6,193 nucleotides of DNA from Flavobacteriaceae bacterium (lineage in GTDB: Bacteria > Bacteroidota > Bacteroidia > Flavobacteriales > Flavobacteriaceae). This document shows, in pieces, positions 1-6,193 of the stretch. How positions within the stretch are numbered: position 1 is the first letter of the stretch; every line of letters begins with the position of its first letter. The stretch is from contig JAURDG010000085.1 of the NCBI GenBank assembly GCA_030828025.1, positions 1 through 6,193 on the forward strand, in the 5' to 3' direction. Below the pieces are notes generated by a model. That model was not told where the DNA came from, searched no databases, and saw only the letters and a program-made list of their open reading frames with translations. The translations under genes and the position numbers were made by a program.

Positions 1-2073
1 GAACAAGGTAAGTTAGACCCGTTTAACGGCAATTGGATAAGCGGCATTAAGTTTATTGACGAAATAACCTTAGGAAATGCTGAACTACGCCCATATTGGC
101 CTTTTATTCATCTCTCTAAATTTTCGCAAAATAACTTACCGTCTGATACGCTAAATAATAAGGGGCGCAACACCTATTACATGCTGCCTTTGTTTTTAGG
201 ATTGTTAGGTGTTTTATTTATGTTGCAACACGACAAAAAGCGTTTTTGGGTACTACTGCTGTTATTTTTGTTTACCGGACTTGCCTTAAAAGTATATTTA
301 AACGAGCGGGTTTTTGAGCCACGAGAGCGCGACTATGCCCTGGTAGGCTCCTTTTATGTGTTTTCCATGTTTATTGGAATTGGTGTATTGGCACTAGCCG
401 ACAGCCTCAAAAGATGGATCGGCTCAAAAGTAGCGGCACCGCTTTCTGTGGTGGTCTGCATCCTGGCTGTTCCCGTGCTGATGGGTTCACAAAACTGGGA
501 CGACCACGACCGCTCCAATCGCTACACGGCGCAATCAACGGCAAAAGCCTATCTAGATTCCGTTGTTGAAGATAAGGATGCCATGATATTTACCATAGGC
601 GACAACGATACCTTTGCTATTTGGTATGCACAAGAAATTGAAGGCTACAGAACAGATGTGCGCAGCATTAACACACAACTGCTGGCTACGGATTGGTACA
701 TCGATCAGCTTAAGCGAAAAACCTACGAAAGCAGTCCTATTCCGTCGCAGCTCACGCACAAACAATACACTCACGGAACCCGAGACTATATCAAGTTTGA
801 GGCTATTATTGATAGTGTACGTTGGGATTTGGGTGACTTTGTTGATTGGATTGCTAGTGAACACCCACGGACACGCTACAAGCATCTACTGAGTCAATAC
901 GATATTGACTTAAGTCGGGTTCCAGAACAAACCCAAAATTTGGTTTATTATCCTACCAATAAGATTCGCATCCCTGTAAACAAAGAAAATGTGCTGAAGA
1001 GCGGAATCGTAAAGCCCGAAGATGCTAACCTTATCGTGGACTATATTGATGTTGATTTGCCCGCTTCCGGCTTGTATAAAAACCGCATTATGATGCTTGA
1101 CATCTTGCGCAATAACGATTGGAAGCGTCCCATTTATTTTACTGGTGGAAGCTATGATGAGTCCGAATATATATGGATGAAAGACTATTTACAATTGGAT
1201 GGTTTGGTGTATAAGTTGGTTCCAATCAAAACACAGGAAAATCCCGCGAACCCGTACCTAATGGGACGTATTGATACCGAGATTATGTATGCCATTGTCA
1301 AAAAATGGGATTGGGGAAATGCCGATAGTCCGGACATCTACCACGACCCGGAAACACGTAAAAATAGCATCTCGTTTCGCAGCAATATGATTCGGTTGGC
1401 AGAAGAATTGATGCGCGAAAAACAAAAGGCTAAAGCCATAGAAATCTTAGACTTGTGTTTGGAAAAAATGCCCCTTGACTACTTTGGGTATTACAGTCTT
1501 ATTACGCCAATAGTCGCTATTTATTACGAAGCTGGTTCTAGCGATAAGGCAAGTACACTCGCAGCGGCTTTGGCACAAAAATACACCGATAAATTACACT
1601 ACTATTCTGGTTTTAGCAGCACAGATCAGCAACTGTATGCAGAAACCATTTTGATAGATGTGGAGCGTTTGCGCAGCATCGTGGATACTGTTGTTGCTGC
1701 CAACGACATCGAAACGGCGAGCGAACTAATAAAAATATTTACAGAATCCTCTCGTACGTTTGCGCCACTATATTCTGCTTATGATTATTACACGCCTATG
1801 GCGCCTTATGTTGCAGTGCTGTTTGAAGCAGAAATGCCAGATTCTGGACGAAGGTTGTTTGCGGCTATTGCTCAGGCATACCAAAACAGACTAGCTGTAT
1901 TTAGTCAAATCCCCGAGCAAGAGCTGAGCTATTATGCACAAAGTATTGCTGTAGAGGTTGGTGGTTATAAAAAACTATTGGAAACCTATCAAGAGGTAGA
2001 GCCCGAATTGGACAGTGTGTCGGCTGCCAATAAAGCGTTTAGAACGGCAACAAACCTTTATACGAGTAACTAA
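1..2073 (+). CDS. GT117/DUF2723-family membrane protein, 3' part (N-terminus outside window)
   Basis: The reading frame is open from base 1 to the TAA at 2071-2073 (690 residues visible), so the ATG at 181 is an internal methionine, not the start. The visible part has about four hydrophobic segments (about residues 61-75, 82-100, 117-134 and 144-161). Between the second and third is the charged motif EPRERDY (106-112). A soluble region follows, beginning around NWDDHDRSNRY (165-175) and holding GDNDTF (200-205). These are hallmarks I recognise from Bacteroidota DUF2723 proteins, now annotated as glycosyltransferase family 117 and related to eukaryotic TMEM260, a protein O-mannosyltransferase. 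A role in inner-membrane, lipid-linked sugar transfer to exported proteins is inferred from the family; the usual N-terminal catalytic part is not visible. Family members are commonly about 1000 residues or more, so a few hundred are missing. The last 235 residues are helical and TPR-like, with an internal duplication. Confidence 0.88.
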   Translation, partial: EQGKLDPFNGNWISGIKFIDEITLGNAELRPYWPFIHLSKFSQNNLPSDTLNNKGRNTYYMLPLFLGLLGVLFMLQHDKKRFWVLLLLFLFTGLALKVYLNERVFEPRERDYALVGSFYVFSMFIGIGVLALADSLKRWIGSKVAAPLSVVVCILAVPVLMGSQNWDDHDRSNRYTAQSTAKAYLDSVVEDKDAMIFTIGDNDTFAIWYAQEIEGYRTDVRSINTQLLATDWYIDQLKRKTYESSPIPSQLTHKQYTHGTRDYIKFEAIIDSVRWDLGDFVDWIASEHPRTRYKHLLSQYDIDLSRVPEQTQNLVYYPTNKIRIPVNKENVLKSGIVKPEDANLIVDYIDVDLPASGLYKNRIMMLDILRNNDWKRPIYFTGGSYDESEYIWMKDYLQLDGLVYKLVPIKTQENPANPYLMGRIDTEIMYAIVKKWDWGNADSPDIYHDPETRKNSISFRSNMIRLAEELMREKQKAKAIEILDLCLEKMPLDYFGYYSLITPIVAIYYEAGSSDKASTLAAALAQKYTDKLHYYSGFSSTDQQLYAETILIDVERLRSIVDTVVAANDIETASELIKIFTESSRTFAPLYSAYDYYTPMAPYVAVLFEAEMPDSGRRLFAAIAQAYQNRLAVFSQIPEQELSYYAQSIAVEVGGYKKLLETYQEVEPELDSVSAANKAFRTATNLYTSN
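1489..1989 (+). repeat. Protein-level internal duplication in the GT117 C-terminal domain (two units, period 99 residues)
   Basis: Two 68-residue stretches encoded at 1489-1692 and 1786-1989 (residues 497-564 and 596-663 of the visible protein) align without gaps at an offset of 99 residues. By hand count 21 of 68 positions are identical, including the pattern YY....P.VA...EA...D, then AA.AQ.Y...L, then YA..I...V. The preceding KAKAIEILDLCLEKMP and ETASELIKIFTESSRTF segments are also similar, so each full unit is about 100 residues of paired helices. The duplication is not obvious in the DNA, which suggests it is old. Confidence 0.7.
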
Positions 2074-2366
2074 ACAAAGTCTTTCATCAAGCCAATGAGT
2101 GTATTGGCATCTTGTTCGCCACTTTGCCGCCAAACCATTTCTCCCGATTTATAAATCATCAGCGTTGGCAAGCCCTTGACACGTAATGCTTCGGCCAATT
2201 TGGGGTTTTTGTCAACATCAATTTTAACGACCTTCCCTGCATCGCCCATGGCGGCAGCCACATCACGAAGTACCGCATGCATCTGTACAGAGGGATCATT
2301 CCACTCTGTATAAAAACTTAACAGAATGGGAATATTTGCGTCTATTAATTCACCAAACTTGGACAT
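2070..2366 (-). CDS. Thioredoxin-fold protein lacking both active-site cysteines
   Basis: This 98-residue protein is the length of a single thioredoxin domain. It keeps the fold's landmarks: the beta strand IPILLSFYTEW (12-22), VVKIDVDKNPKLAEALRVKGLPTLMIYKSGE with the cis-proline P67, and a C-terminal helix. At the place of the catalytic WCGPC it has WNDPS (22-26), and the whole protein contains no cysteine. It therefore cannot do dithiol-disulfide exchange; a structural, chaperone or binding role is inferred. The start is set at the ATG at 2364-2366 because the domain begins there and a TAnnTTTG promoter element lies just upstream. An upstream in-frame ATG at 2463-2465 would add 33 residues with no family resemblance. 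There is no signal peptide, so it should be cytoplasmic. It is divergent from polA and its TAG (2070-2072) overlaps the stop of the convergent GT117 gene. I recall similar cysteine-less proteins beside polA in Flavobacteriia. Confidence 0.87.
   Translation of the reverse strand: MSKFGELIDANIPILLSFYTEWNDPSVQMHAVLRDVAAAMGDAGKVVKIDVDKNPKLAEALRVKGLPTLMIYKSGEMVWRQSGEQDANTLIGLMKDFV
2091..2108 (+). terminator. Possible stem-loop terminator for the GT117 gene, inside the opposing gene
   Basis: GCCAAT (2091-2096) and ATTGGC (2103-2108) form a perfect 6-bp inverted repeat around a 6-base loop, 17 bases after the GT117 stop codon. It is followed by ATCTTGTT, only a weak U-tract. Because the two genes converge with overlapping stops, any terminator for the plus-strand transcript must lie within the thioredoxin-like coding region, as this does. 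The stem is modest, and the bases also encode ANTLIG of the opposing protein, so it could be chance. Confidence 0.35.
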
Positions 2367-2384
2367 GATGTCGGTTTTATGGGT

Positions 2385-2411
2385 CAAAAATACATTTTTT
2401 CCAGAACTCAA
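2385..2411 (-). promoter_or_regulatory. Probable Bacteroidota-type promoter of the thioredoxin-like gene
   Basis: Read on the minus strand, TATTTTTG (2385-2392) matches the -7 consensus TAnnTTTG exactly. A TTG (2409-2411) lies 16 bases upstream, one base shorter than the 17-23 spacing usually quoted for Flavobacterium. The -7 element ends 18 bases before the ATG at 2366, giving a short leader. Its position inside the longer version of the frame argues for the shorter start. No Shine-Dalgarno sequence is visible. Confidence 0.55.
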
Positions 2412-2489
2412 CCTGCATGAACCTTGACCAAAGGCAAGAACAATCAAAAAAAAGTCAGTGTTCATTTTTCTACCTTAACCAATAGTTCC

Positions 2490-2497
2490 TATTTTTA
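2490..2497 (+). promoter_or_regulatory. polA: Weak candidate -7 element for polA
   Basis: TATTTTTA at 2490-2497 matches TAnnTTTG at all defined positions except the final G, and ends 21 bases before the polA ATG. No clear TTTG or TTG lies at the expected distance upstream, so this is only a candidate. The position suits a leader of about 15 bases. Confidence 0.3.
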
Positions 2498-2518
2498 GCA
2501 AAATTCATTTTCCGCCTC

Positions 2519-5323
2519 ATGGCACAAAAACGACTATTCTTATTAGATGCATACGCCCTTATTTTTCGGGGGTATTATGCCTTCATCAAAAACCCACGAA
2601 TTAACTCTAAAGGGATGGACACCAGTGCCATTATGGGCTTTACCAATTCGCTTTTTGATGTCTTAAAGCGCGAACGCCCCGACTACCTCGCTGTGGCATT
2701 TGACAAAGGTGGCTCACAAGTAAGAAACGAAATGTTTTCGGATTATAAAGCCAACCGCGCCGAAACGCCTGAAGCCATCAAGATAGCCGTCCCTTACATT
2801 CAAAGCCTACTCAAAGCCCTCCATATTCCAGTCGTTGAATTAGAAGGGTTTGAAGCAGATGACATTATTGGCACCCTTGCCAAACAAGCCGAAAAAGAAG
2901 ATTTTCAGGTCTTTATGGTAACACCTGACAAGGATTTTGCACAGTTGGTATCAGAAAACATTTTTATGTATCGCCCTGCCCGAATGGGCAACGGCATTGA
3001 GATTTGGGGCATCCCCGAGGTTCAGGAAAAATTTGAAATAGAACGTCCCGAACAGGTCATCGACTATTTGGGGATGATGGGCGATTCGGTGGACAACATC
3101 CCTGGGCTGCCAGGCGTAGGCGACAAAACCGCCAAGAAATTTCTCGCCCAATACGGAAGCATGGAAGCCCTGCTGGAAAACACCCATGAGCTTAAGGGCA
3201 AGATGAAAGAAAATATCGAAGCCAACAAAGAACTTGGATTGCTTTCTAAAAAATTAGCACGCATACTATTGGACGTGCCCGTACAGTTTGATGCTAGCAG
3301 CTATGTGTTAAGTGAACCCGATGTTGCTGCCGTAAAAGACATCTTTCAAGAGTTGGAATTCAGGCGTTTAAGCGAAAGCTTTGTTCACGTATTTGCGCCC
3401 CATGAAGCCACTGCTGAACCCGAAAAACCAGCTGCCCCACAGCCTGCGCCACAAGCCTTTGACTTATTTCATCAGCCAGGAAGTGGTCAGCAAGAAATTA
3501 CCTCAACGTTTAAAAACCTTTCCAATACGGCACACCACTACCAATGCGTGCAAACGCCTATGGAACGTAAACTTTTGGTAGAAACCTTGATGCGCCAAAA
3601 AAGCGTTTGCTTTGATACGGAAACCACGGGATTGGATGCGCTGACAGCATCGTTGGTTGGGATTGCCTTTAGCTGGCAAGCCCATACAGGTTACTACGTC
3701 CCTGTACCTGAACATGAAGCGGAACGCAAAGCCGTTTTAGATGATTTTGTTCCGTTTTTTAAACATGAAGCCATAGAAAAAGTGGGGCAAAACCTTAAGT
3801 ATGACATTAAGGTCATGCACCAACATGGCGTGGCGGTAAAAGGATCGCTTTTTGACACCATGCTAGCGCACTACATCATCAATCCCGATATGCGCCACAA
3901 CATGGACGTACTTGCCGAAACCTATTTGGGGTATCAACCCAAACCCATTTCGGAGTTGATTGGCAAAAAAGGAAAAAATCAAGGATCGATGCGTGATGTG
4001 CCACTAGACCAACAAACCGAATACGCAGCTGAAGATGCCGATATAACCTGGCAACTCAAAGAACATTTTGAAACGGAACTCGGCAAAAACGAACAGCGCG
4101 ACCTGCTTCATGACGTGGAACTGCCACTAGTGCGGGTGTTGGCAGCCATGGAACTTGCCGGAATTAAAATTGATGTGCCCTATTTAAATGCGATGTCTAG
4201 GCAACTGGCACAAGAGGCTAGCGCACTGGAACAGCGCATTTTTGACCAAGCCGGCGAAACCTTTAATCTGGCATCGCCCAAGCAGTTGGGTCCTATATTA
4301 TTTGATAAACTCAAACTGGTTGACAAGCCTAAAAAAACCAAAACAGGGCAGTACTCCACCGCCGAAGACGTGCTCTCTACCCTAGCCAAAGACCATGCCA
4401 TAGTGGCGGATATTTTAGAGTGGCGTAGTGTTCAAAAACTCAACAGTACCTATGTGGCTGCTCTGCCCGAAGACGTAAATGCCAAAACACAACGGGTACA
4501 TACTGTGTATAACCAAGCTGTGGCTGCTACGGGGCGGCTGAGTAGTAATCACCCCAATTTGCAAAATATTCCCATCCGAACGCCGAGAGGGCAACAAGTC
4601 CGCAAGGCGTTTGTTGCCAAAGATGATGCGCATGTGCTGATGGCTGCCGATTACTCTCAAATAGAGTTGCGCATTATTGCCTCGCTAAGCGAAGACCCCA
4701 GCATGGTAGCTGCGTTTACCAACAACGAAGACATTCATGCGGCTACAGCAGCCAAGGTATTTGGCGTACCTCTAACCGAAGTAACCCGTGAACAACGCAG
4801 CCAAGCCAAAACAGTAAACTTTGGAATTATCTACGGCGTTTCTGCCTTTGGTCTAAGCAACCAAACCACGCTAAACCGCACCGAAGCCAAGGCGCTTATT
4901 GACACCTACTACGAAAACTACCCCAAGCTCAAAGCCTATATGAGCCACCAAGTGGATTTTGCTCGTGAACACGGCTATGTGGCAACCGTTTTGGGCAGAC
5001 GACGCTACCTTAAAGACATTAACTCACGCAACGCTATCGTGCGGGGGGCTGCCGAGCGCAATGCCATAAATGCGCCCATACAAGGTAGTGCCGCCGACAT
5101 CATCAAACTTGCCATGTTGCGTATTTATGACCGTATGCAAACCGAGGGGCTACGCGCCCAAATGCTGCTACAAGTACACGACGAATTGGTATTTGAATGC
5201 CCCAAAGCCGAATTGGACACCCTAAAAGAATTGGTGCAAACCGAAATGGAACACGCCTACAGGCTAAGCGTACCGCTTACCGTAGATATTGGCATAGGGC
5301 AAAACTGGTTGGAGGCGCATTAA
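2519..5323 (+). CDS. polA: DNA polymerase I (family A), full length with proofreading
   Basis: This 934-residue protein (E. coli PolA has 928) should replace RNA primers and fill repair gaps in the cytoplasm. The N-terminal 5'-3' nuclease (about 1-290) has metal-binding acidic residues D10, D62, E112/D114/D115, D137/D139 and D189/D192, and a helix-hairpin-helix at LPGVGDKTA (197-205). A Pro/Ala-rich linker (about 293-325) follows. The 3'-5' exonuclease domain (about 340-525) keeps all catalytic residues: D366 and E368 in FDTETTG, D429 in NLKYD, Y502 and D506 in YAAEDAD. The polymerase domain has motif A DYSQIELR (D711), motif B with R760, K764, F768 and Y772, and motif C QVHDELVFE (H887, D888, E889). 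F768 corresponds to E. coli F762, which disfavours dideoxynucleotides. The ATG at 2519 gives the expected MAQKRLFLLDAYALIFRGYYA start; there is no Shine-Dalgarno. It is divergent from the thioredoxin-like gene, with no obvious terminator after its TAA. Confidence 0.98.
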   Translation: MAQKRLFLLDAYALIFRGYYAFIKNPRINSKGMDTSAIMGFTNSLFDVLKRERPDYLAVAFDKGGSQVRNEMFSDYKANRAETPEAIKIAVPYIQSLLKALHIPVVELEGFEADDIIGTLAKQAEKEDFQVFMVTPDKDFAQLVSENIFMYRPARMGNGIEIWGIPEVQEKFEIERPEQVIDYLGMMGDSVDNIPGLPGVGDKTAKKFLAQYGSMEALLENTHELKGKMKENIEANKELGLLSKKLARILLDVPVQFDASSYVLSEPDVAAVKDIFQELEFRRLSESFVHVFAPHEATAEPEKPAAPQPAPQAFDLFHQPGSGQQEITSTFKNLSNTAHHYQCVQTPMERKLLVETLMRQKSVCFDTETTGLDALTASLVGIAFSWQAHTGYYVPVPEHEAERKAVLDDFVPFFKHEAIEKVGQNLKYDIKVMHQHGVAVKGSLFDTMLAHYIINPDMRHNMDVLAETYLGYQPKPISELIGKKGKNQGSMRDVPLDQQTEYAAEDADITWQLKEHFETELGKNEQRDLLHDVELPLVRVLAAMELAGIKIDVPYLNAMSRQLAQEASALEQRIFDQAGETFNLASPKQLGPILFDKLKLVDKPKKTKTGQYSTAEDVLSTLAKDHAIVADILEWRSVQKLNSTYVAALPEDVNAKTQRVHTVYNQAVAATGRLSSNHPNLQNIPIRTPRGQQVRKAFVAKDDAHVLMAADYSQIELRIIASLSEDPSMVAAFTNNEDIHAATAAKVFGVPLTEVTREQRSQAKTVNFGIIYGVSAFGLSNQTTLNRTEAKALIDTYYENYPKLKAYMSHQVDFAREHGYVATVLGRRRYLKDINSRNAIVRGAAERNAINAPIQGSAADIIKLAMLRIYDRMQTEGLRAQMLLQVHDELVFECPKAELDTLKELVQTEMEHAYRLSVPLTVDIGIGQNWLEAH

Positions 5324-5355
5324 ATTTACCCAAAAAAACAAATCCCAAAATAGCG

Positions 5356-5386
5356 TTTGCATTGTTGGGGATAGTTTGTACATTTG
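5356..5386 (+). promoter_or_regulatory. Strong Bacteroidota-type promoter of rplM-rpsI
   Basis: TTTG (5356-5359) and TACATTTG (5379-5386) are exact matches to the -33 and -7 consensus elements of Bacteroidota housekeeping promoters, separated by 19 bases, within the usual range. The expected transcription start is about 5390-5395, giving a leader of roughly 50 bases before the GTG at 5443. The -33 element begins 33 bases after the polA stop, so rplM-rpsI has its own promoter and need not depend on polA transcription. Confidence 0.75.
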
Positions 5387-5392
5387 CAGCCC

Positions 5393-5418
5393 GCCAATCG
5401 GGGGTATTTCCTGTTGGC
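5393..5418 (+). promoter_or_regulatory. Predicted 5' leader hairpin of the rplM mRNA
   Basis: GCCAA (5393-5397) pairs with TTGGC (5414-5418). The stem continues with a U-G pair, one C-U mismatch, then G5400-C5411, G5401-C5410 and two G-U pairs, closing on a GUAU loop. It would sit at the very 5' end of the transcript predicted from the promoter. A second, mutually exclusive hairpin is possible: CTGTT (5411-5415) with AACAG (5422-5426). uL13 is known to control its own rplM-rpsI operon in E. coli, and an L13 leader family is known in Firmicutes, so an autoregulatory role is reasonable but inferred. There is no U-tract, so it does not look like a polA terminator. Confidence 0.4.
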
Positions 5419-5442
5419 ACAAACAGAGCTAAAACGTATAGA

Positions 5443-5898
5443 GTGGACTCATTAAGTTATAAAACCGTATCCATCAACAAGCAAAACGCTGATAAACAGT
5501 GGGTTGTAGTTGATGCTGCCGACCAAGTATTAGGTCGTTTTTCGTCTAAAGTTGCCAAACTGTTGCGCGGCAAATACAAGCCCAGCTACACGCCGCATGT
5601 GGACTGTGGCGACAATGTCATTGTCATCAATGCAGAAAAAATCAAGTTAACCGGCAACAAATGGAGCGATAAATCCTATATCCGCCATACAGGATATCCT
5701 GGTGGTCAGCGGTCGCTAACCGCTACGGAATTGTTCCAAAAAGACCCCACACGAATTATCGAAAAAGCGGTTAAGGGTATGCTACCCAAAAACAAATTAG
5801 GCGCTGAACTGTTCCGCAACTTATACGTAGTTACTGGCGACAGCCATAGCCACGGCGGTCAACAGCCAAAAGAATTAAACATCAACGAGTTAAACTAA
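5443..5898 (+). CDS. rplM: 50S ribosomal protein L13 (uL13), GTG start
   Basis: This 151-residue protein is a large-subunit ribosomal protein that binds 23S rRNA early in assembly. Recognisable segments are LGRFSSKVAKLLRGKYKPS (30-48), TPHVDCGDNVIVINAEKI (50-67), YIRHTGYPGGQRS (79-91) and the L13 signature region around VKGMLPKNKLGAELFRNLYV (110-129). The start is placed at GTG 5443-5445, because the resulting MDSLSYKTVS matches the usual beginning of flavobacterial L13 and gives the family's usual length. There is no in-frame ATG between it and one deep inside polA at 5197, and upstream in-frame residues do not resemble L13 and would cross the promoter. There is no Shine-Dalgarno; the 20 bases before the start are A-rich. 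rpsI follows after one base, the conserved rplM-rpsI operon. Confidence 0.96.
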   Translation: MDSLSYKTVSINKQNADKQWVVVDAADQVLGRFSSKVAKLLRGKYKPSYTPHVDCGDNVIVINAEKIKLTGNKWSDKSYIRHTGYPGGQRSLTATELFQKDPTRIIEKAVKGMLPKNKLGAELFRNLYVVTGDSHSHGGQQPKELNINELN

Positions 5899-5899
5899 T

Positions 5900-6193
5900 A
5901 TGGAAACCATCCACAAAATTGGGCGTCGCAAAACTGCCATCGCACGTGTTTATCTTTCCAAAGGGAAAGGCACCATTACGGTAAATAAAAAGCCATTGGA
6001 CGTATATTTTGCTCCCGCTACATTACAATATAAAGTAAATCAACCTTTTGCCTTAACCGAAACTGCAGGTCAATTTGATTTGGCTGTTTCTGTTGTTGGT
6101 GGAGGGCCAAACGGTCAAGCAGAAGCGGTACGCCTTGCTATTTCCAGAGCCTTATGTGTTGTGGATGAGGAGTACCGTGCAGTACTTAAACCC
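5900..6193 (+). CDS. rpsI: 30S ribosomal protein S9 (uS9), 5' part (cut by window end)
   Basis: The ATG at 5900-5902 opens a frame of 98 codons that runs off the window. The start METIHKIGRRKTAIARVYLS is typical of S9. KVNQPFALTETAGQFD (45-60) and the S9 signature GGGPNGQAEAVRLAISRAL (67-85) follow. The family is about 128-130 residues, so roughly 30 are missing, including the basic C-terminal tail that reaches the decoding site (P-site tRNA anticodon loop) in the 30S subunit. The start lies one base after the rplM TAA, so the gene is surely cotranscribed and probably translationally coupled, which fits the lack of its own ribosome binding site. Confidence 0.96.
   Translation, partial: METIHKIGRRKTAIARVYLSKGKGTITVNKKPLDVYFAPATLQYKVNQPFALTETAGQFDLAVSVVGGGPNGQAEAVRLAISRALCVVDEEYRAVLKP

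Noticed and set aside
553..892. Open frames on both strands inside the GT117 gene (553-885 minus, 614-892 plus)
   Set aside because: They are shadows of a well-supported coding frame, with no recognisable domain or start signal.
181..2073. The first gene starting at ATG 181 as a complete 630-residue protein
   Set aside because: The frame is open back to base 1, and the upstream 60 residues (NGNWISGIKFIDE, GRNTYY) belong to the same conserved family region, so the gene is cut by the window edge.
2367..2465. N-terminal extension of the thioredoxin-like protein from ATG 2463-2465, resembling a short hydrophobic leader ending in GSC
   Set aside because: It has no basic n-region typical of a lipoprotein signal, the added residues do not resemble the family, and a consensus promoter element lies inside it.
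2951..4660. Several short open frames on both strands inside polA (for example 2951-3187, 3064-3264, 4180-4401 and 4415-4660 minus; 3381-3581 and 4188-4385 plus)
   Set aside because: All lie within the continuous conserved polA frame and show no protein family features.
5393..5418. Leader hairpin as a terminator of polA
   Set aside because: No U-tract follows it, and it lies downstream of the rplM promoter elements, so it fits a leader better.
2091..5418. Shared GCCAA/TTGGC stems in the hairpins at 2091-2108 and 5393-5418 as a repeated regulatory element
   Set aside because: Only five bases per arm agree, loops and contexts differ, and the first lies in coding sequence; chance is the simplest explanation.
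5197..5442. L13 extended upstream to ATG 5197, giving 233 residues
   Set aside because: Most of the extension overlaps the polA 3' end in another frame and then crosses the promoter; L13 of this group is about 151 residues.
1..6193. Mobile elements, CRISPR arrays, toxin-antitoxin or defence genes, tRNA or rRNA
   Set aside because: I looked on both strands and saw no direct repeats with spacers, transposase motifs, RNA gene landmarks or defence-type domains; almost all bases are accounted for by core genes.

Overview
The window looks like chromosomal DNA from a member of the Bacteroidota, most likely a Flavobacteriia-like lineage. Three things point there. The protein sequences (GT117/DUF2723 membrane protein, PolA, uL13, uS9) carry family wording I recognise from that group. 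The start codons lack purine-rich Shine-Dalgarno sequences. Two upstream regions contain the Bacteroidota-type promoter element TAnnTTTG, one with a well-spaced TTTG upstream. I see no mobile element, CRISPR array, tRNA, rRNA or sign of recent transfer; this is ordinary core-genome territory.

Layout: (1) 1-2073, plus strand, the C-terminal 690 residues of a large GT117/DUF2723-family membrane protein whose N-terminus lies outside the window; its C-terminal helical domain contains an ungapped internal duplication. (2) 2070-2366, minus strand, a 98-residue thioredoxin-fold protein with no cysteine at all; its stop codon overlaps that of the first gene, so the two genes converge with no spacer. 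(3) 2367-2518, a 152-base divergent intergenic region with a good promoter for the thioredoxin-like gene and a weaker one for polA. (4) 2519-5323, plus strand, full-length DNA polymerase I with intact 5'-3' exonuclease, 3'-5' proofreading and polymerase active sites. (5) 5324-5442, an intergenic region with a near-perfect promoter and a predicted leader hairpin. (6) 5443-5898, rplM (uL13), starting at GTG, followed one base later by (7) rpsI (uS9), cut by the window end.

Functionally the genes form separate units: envelope protein glycosylation (probable), DNA repair and replication (polA) beside a redox-dead thioredoxin-like protein, and the classical rplM-rpsI ribosomal protein operon. The most interesting items are the cysteine-free thioredoxin divergent from polA, the structured rplM leader as a candidate autoregulatory RNA, and the duplicated C-terminal domain of the GT117 protein. 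None amounts to a clear new system.
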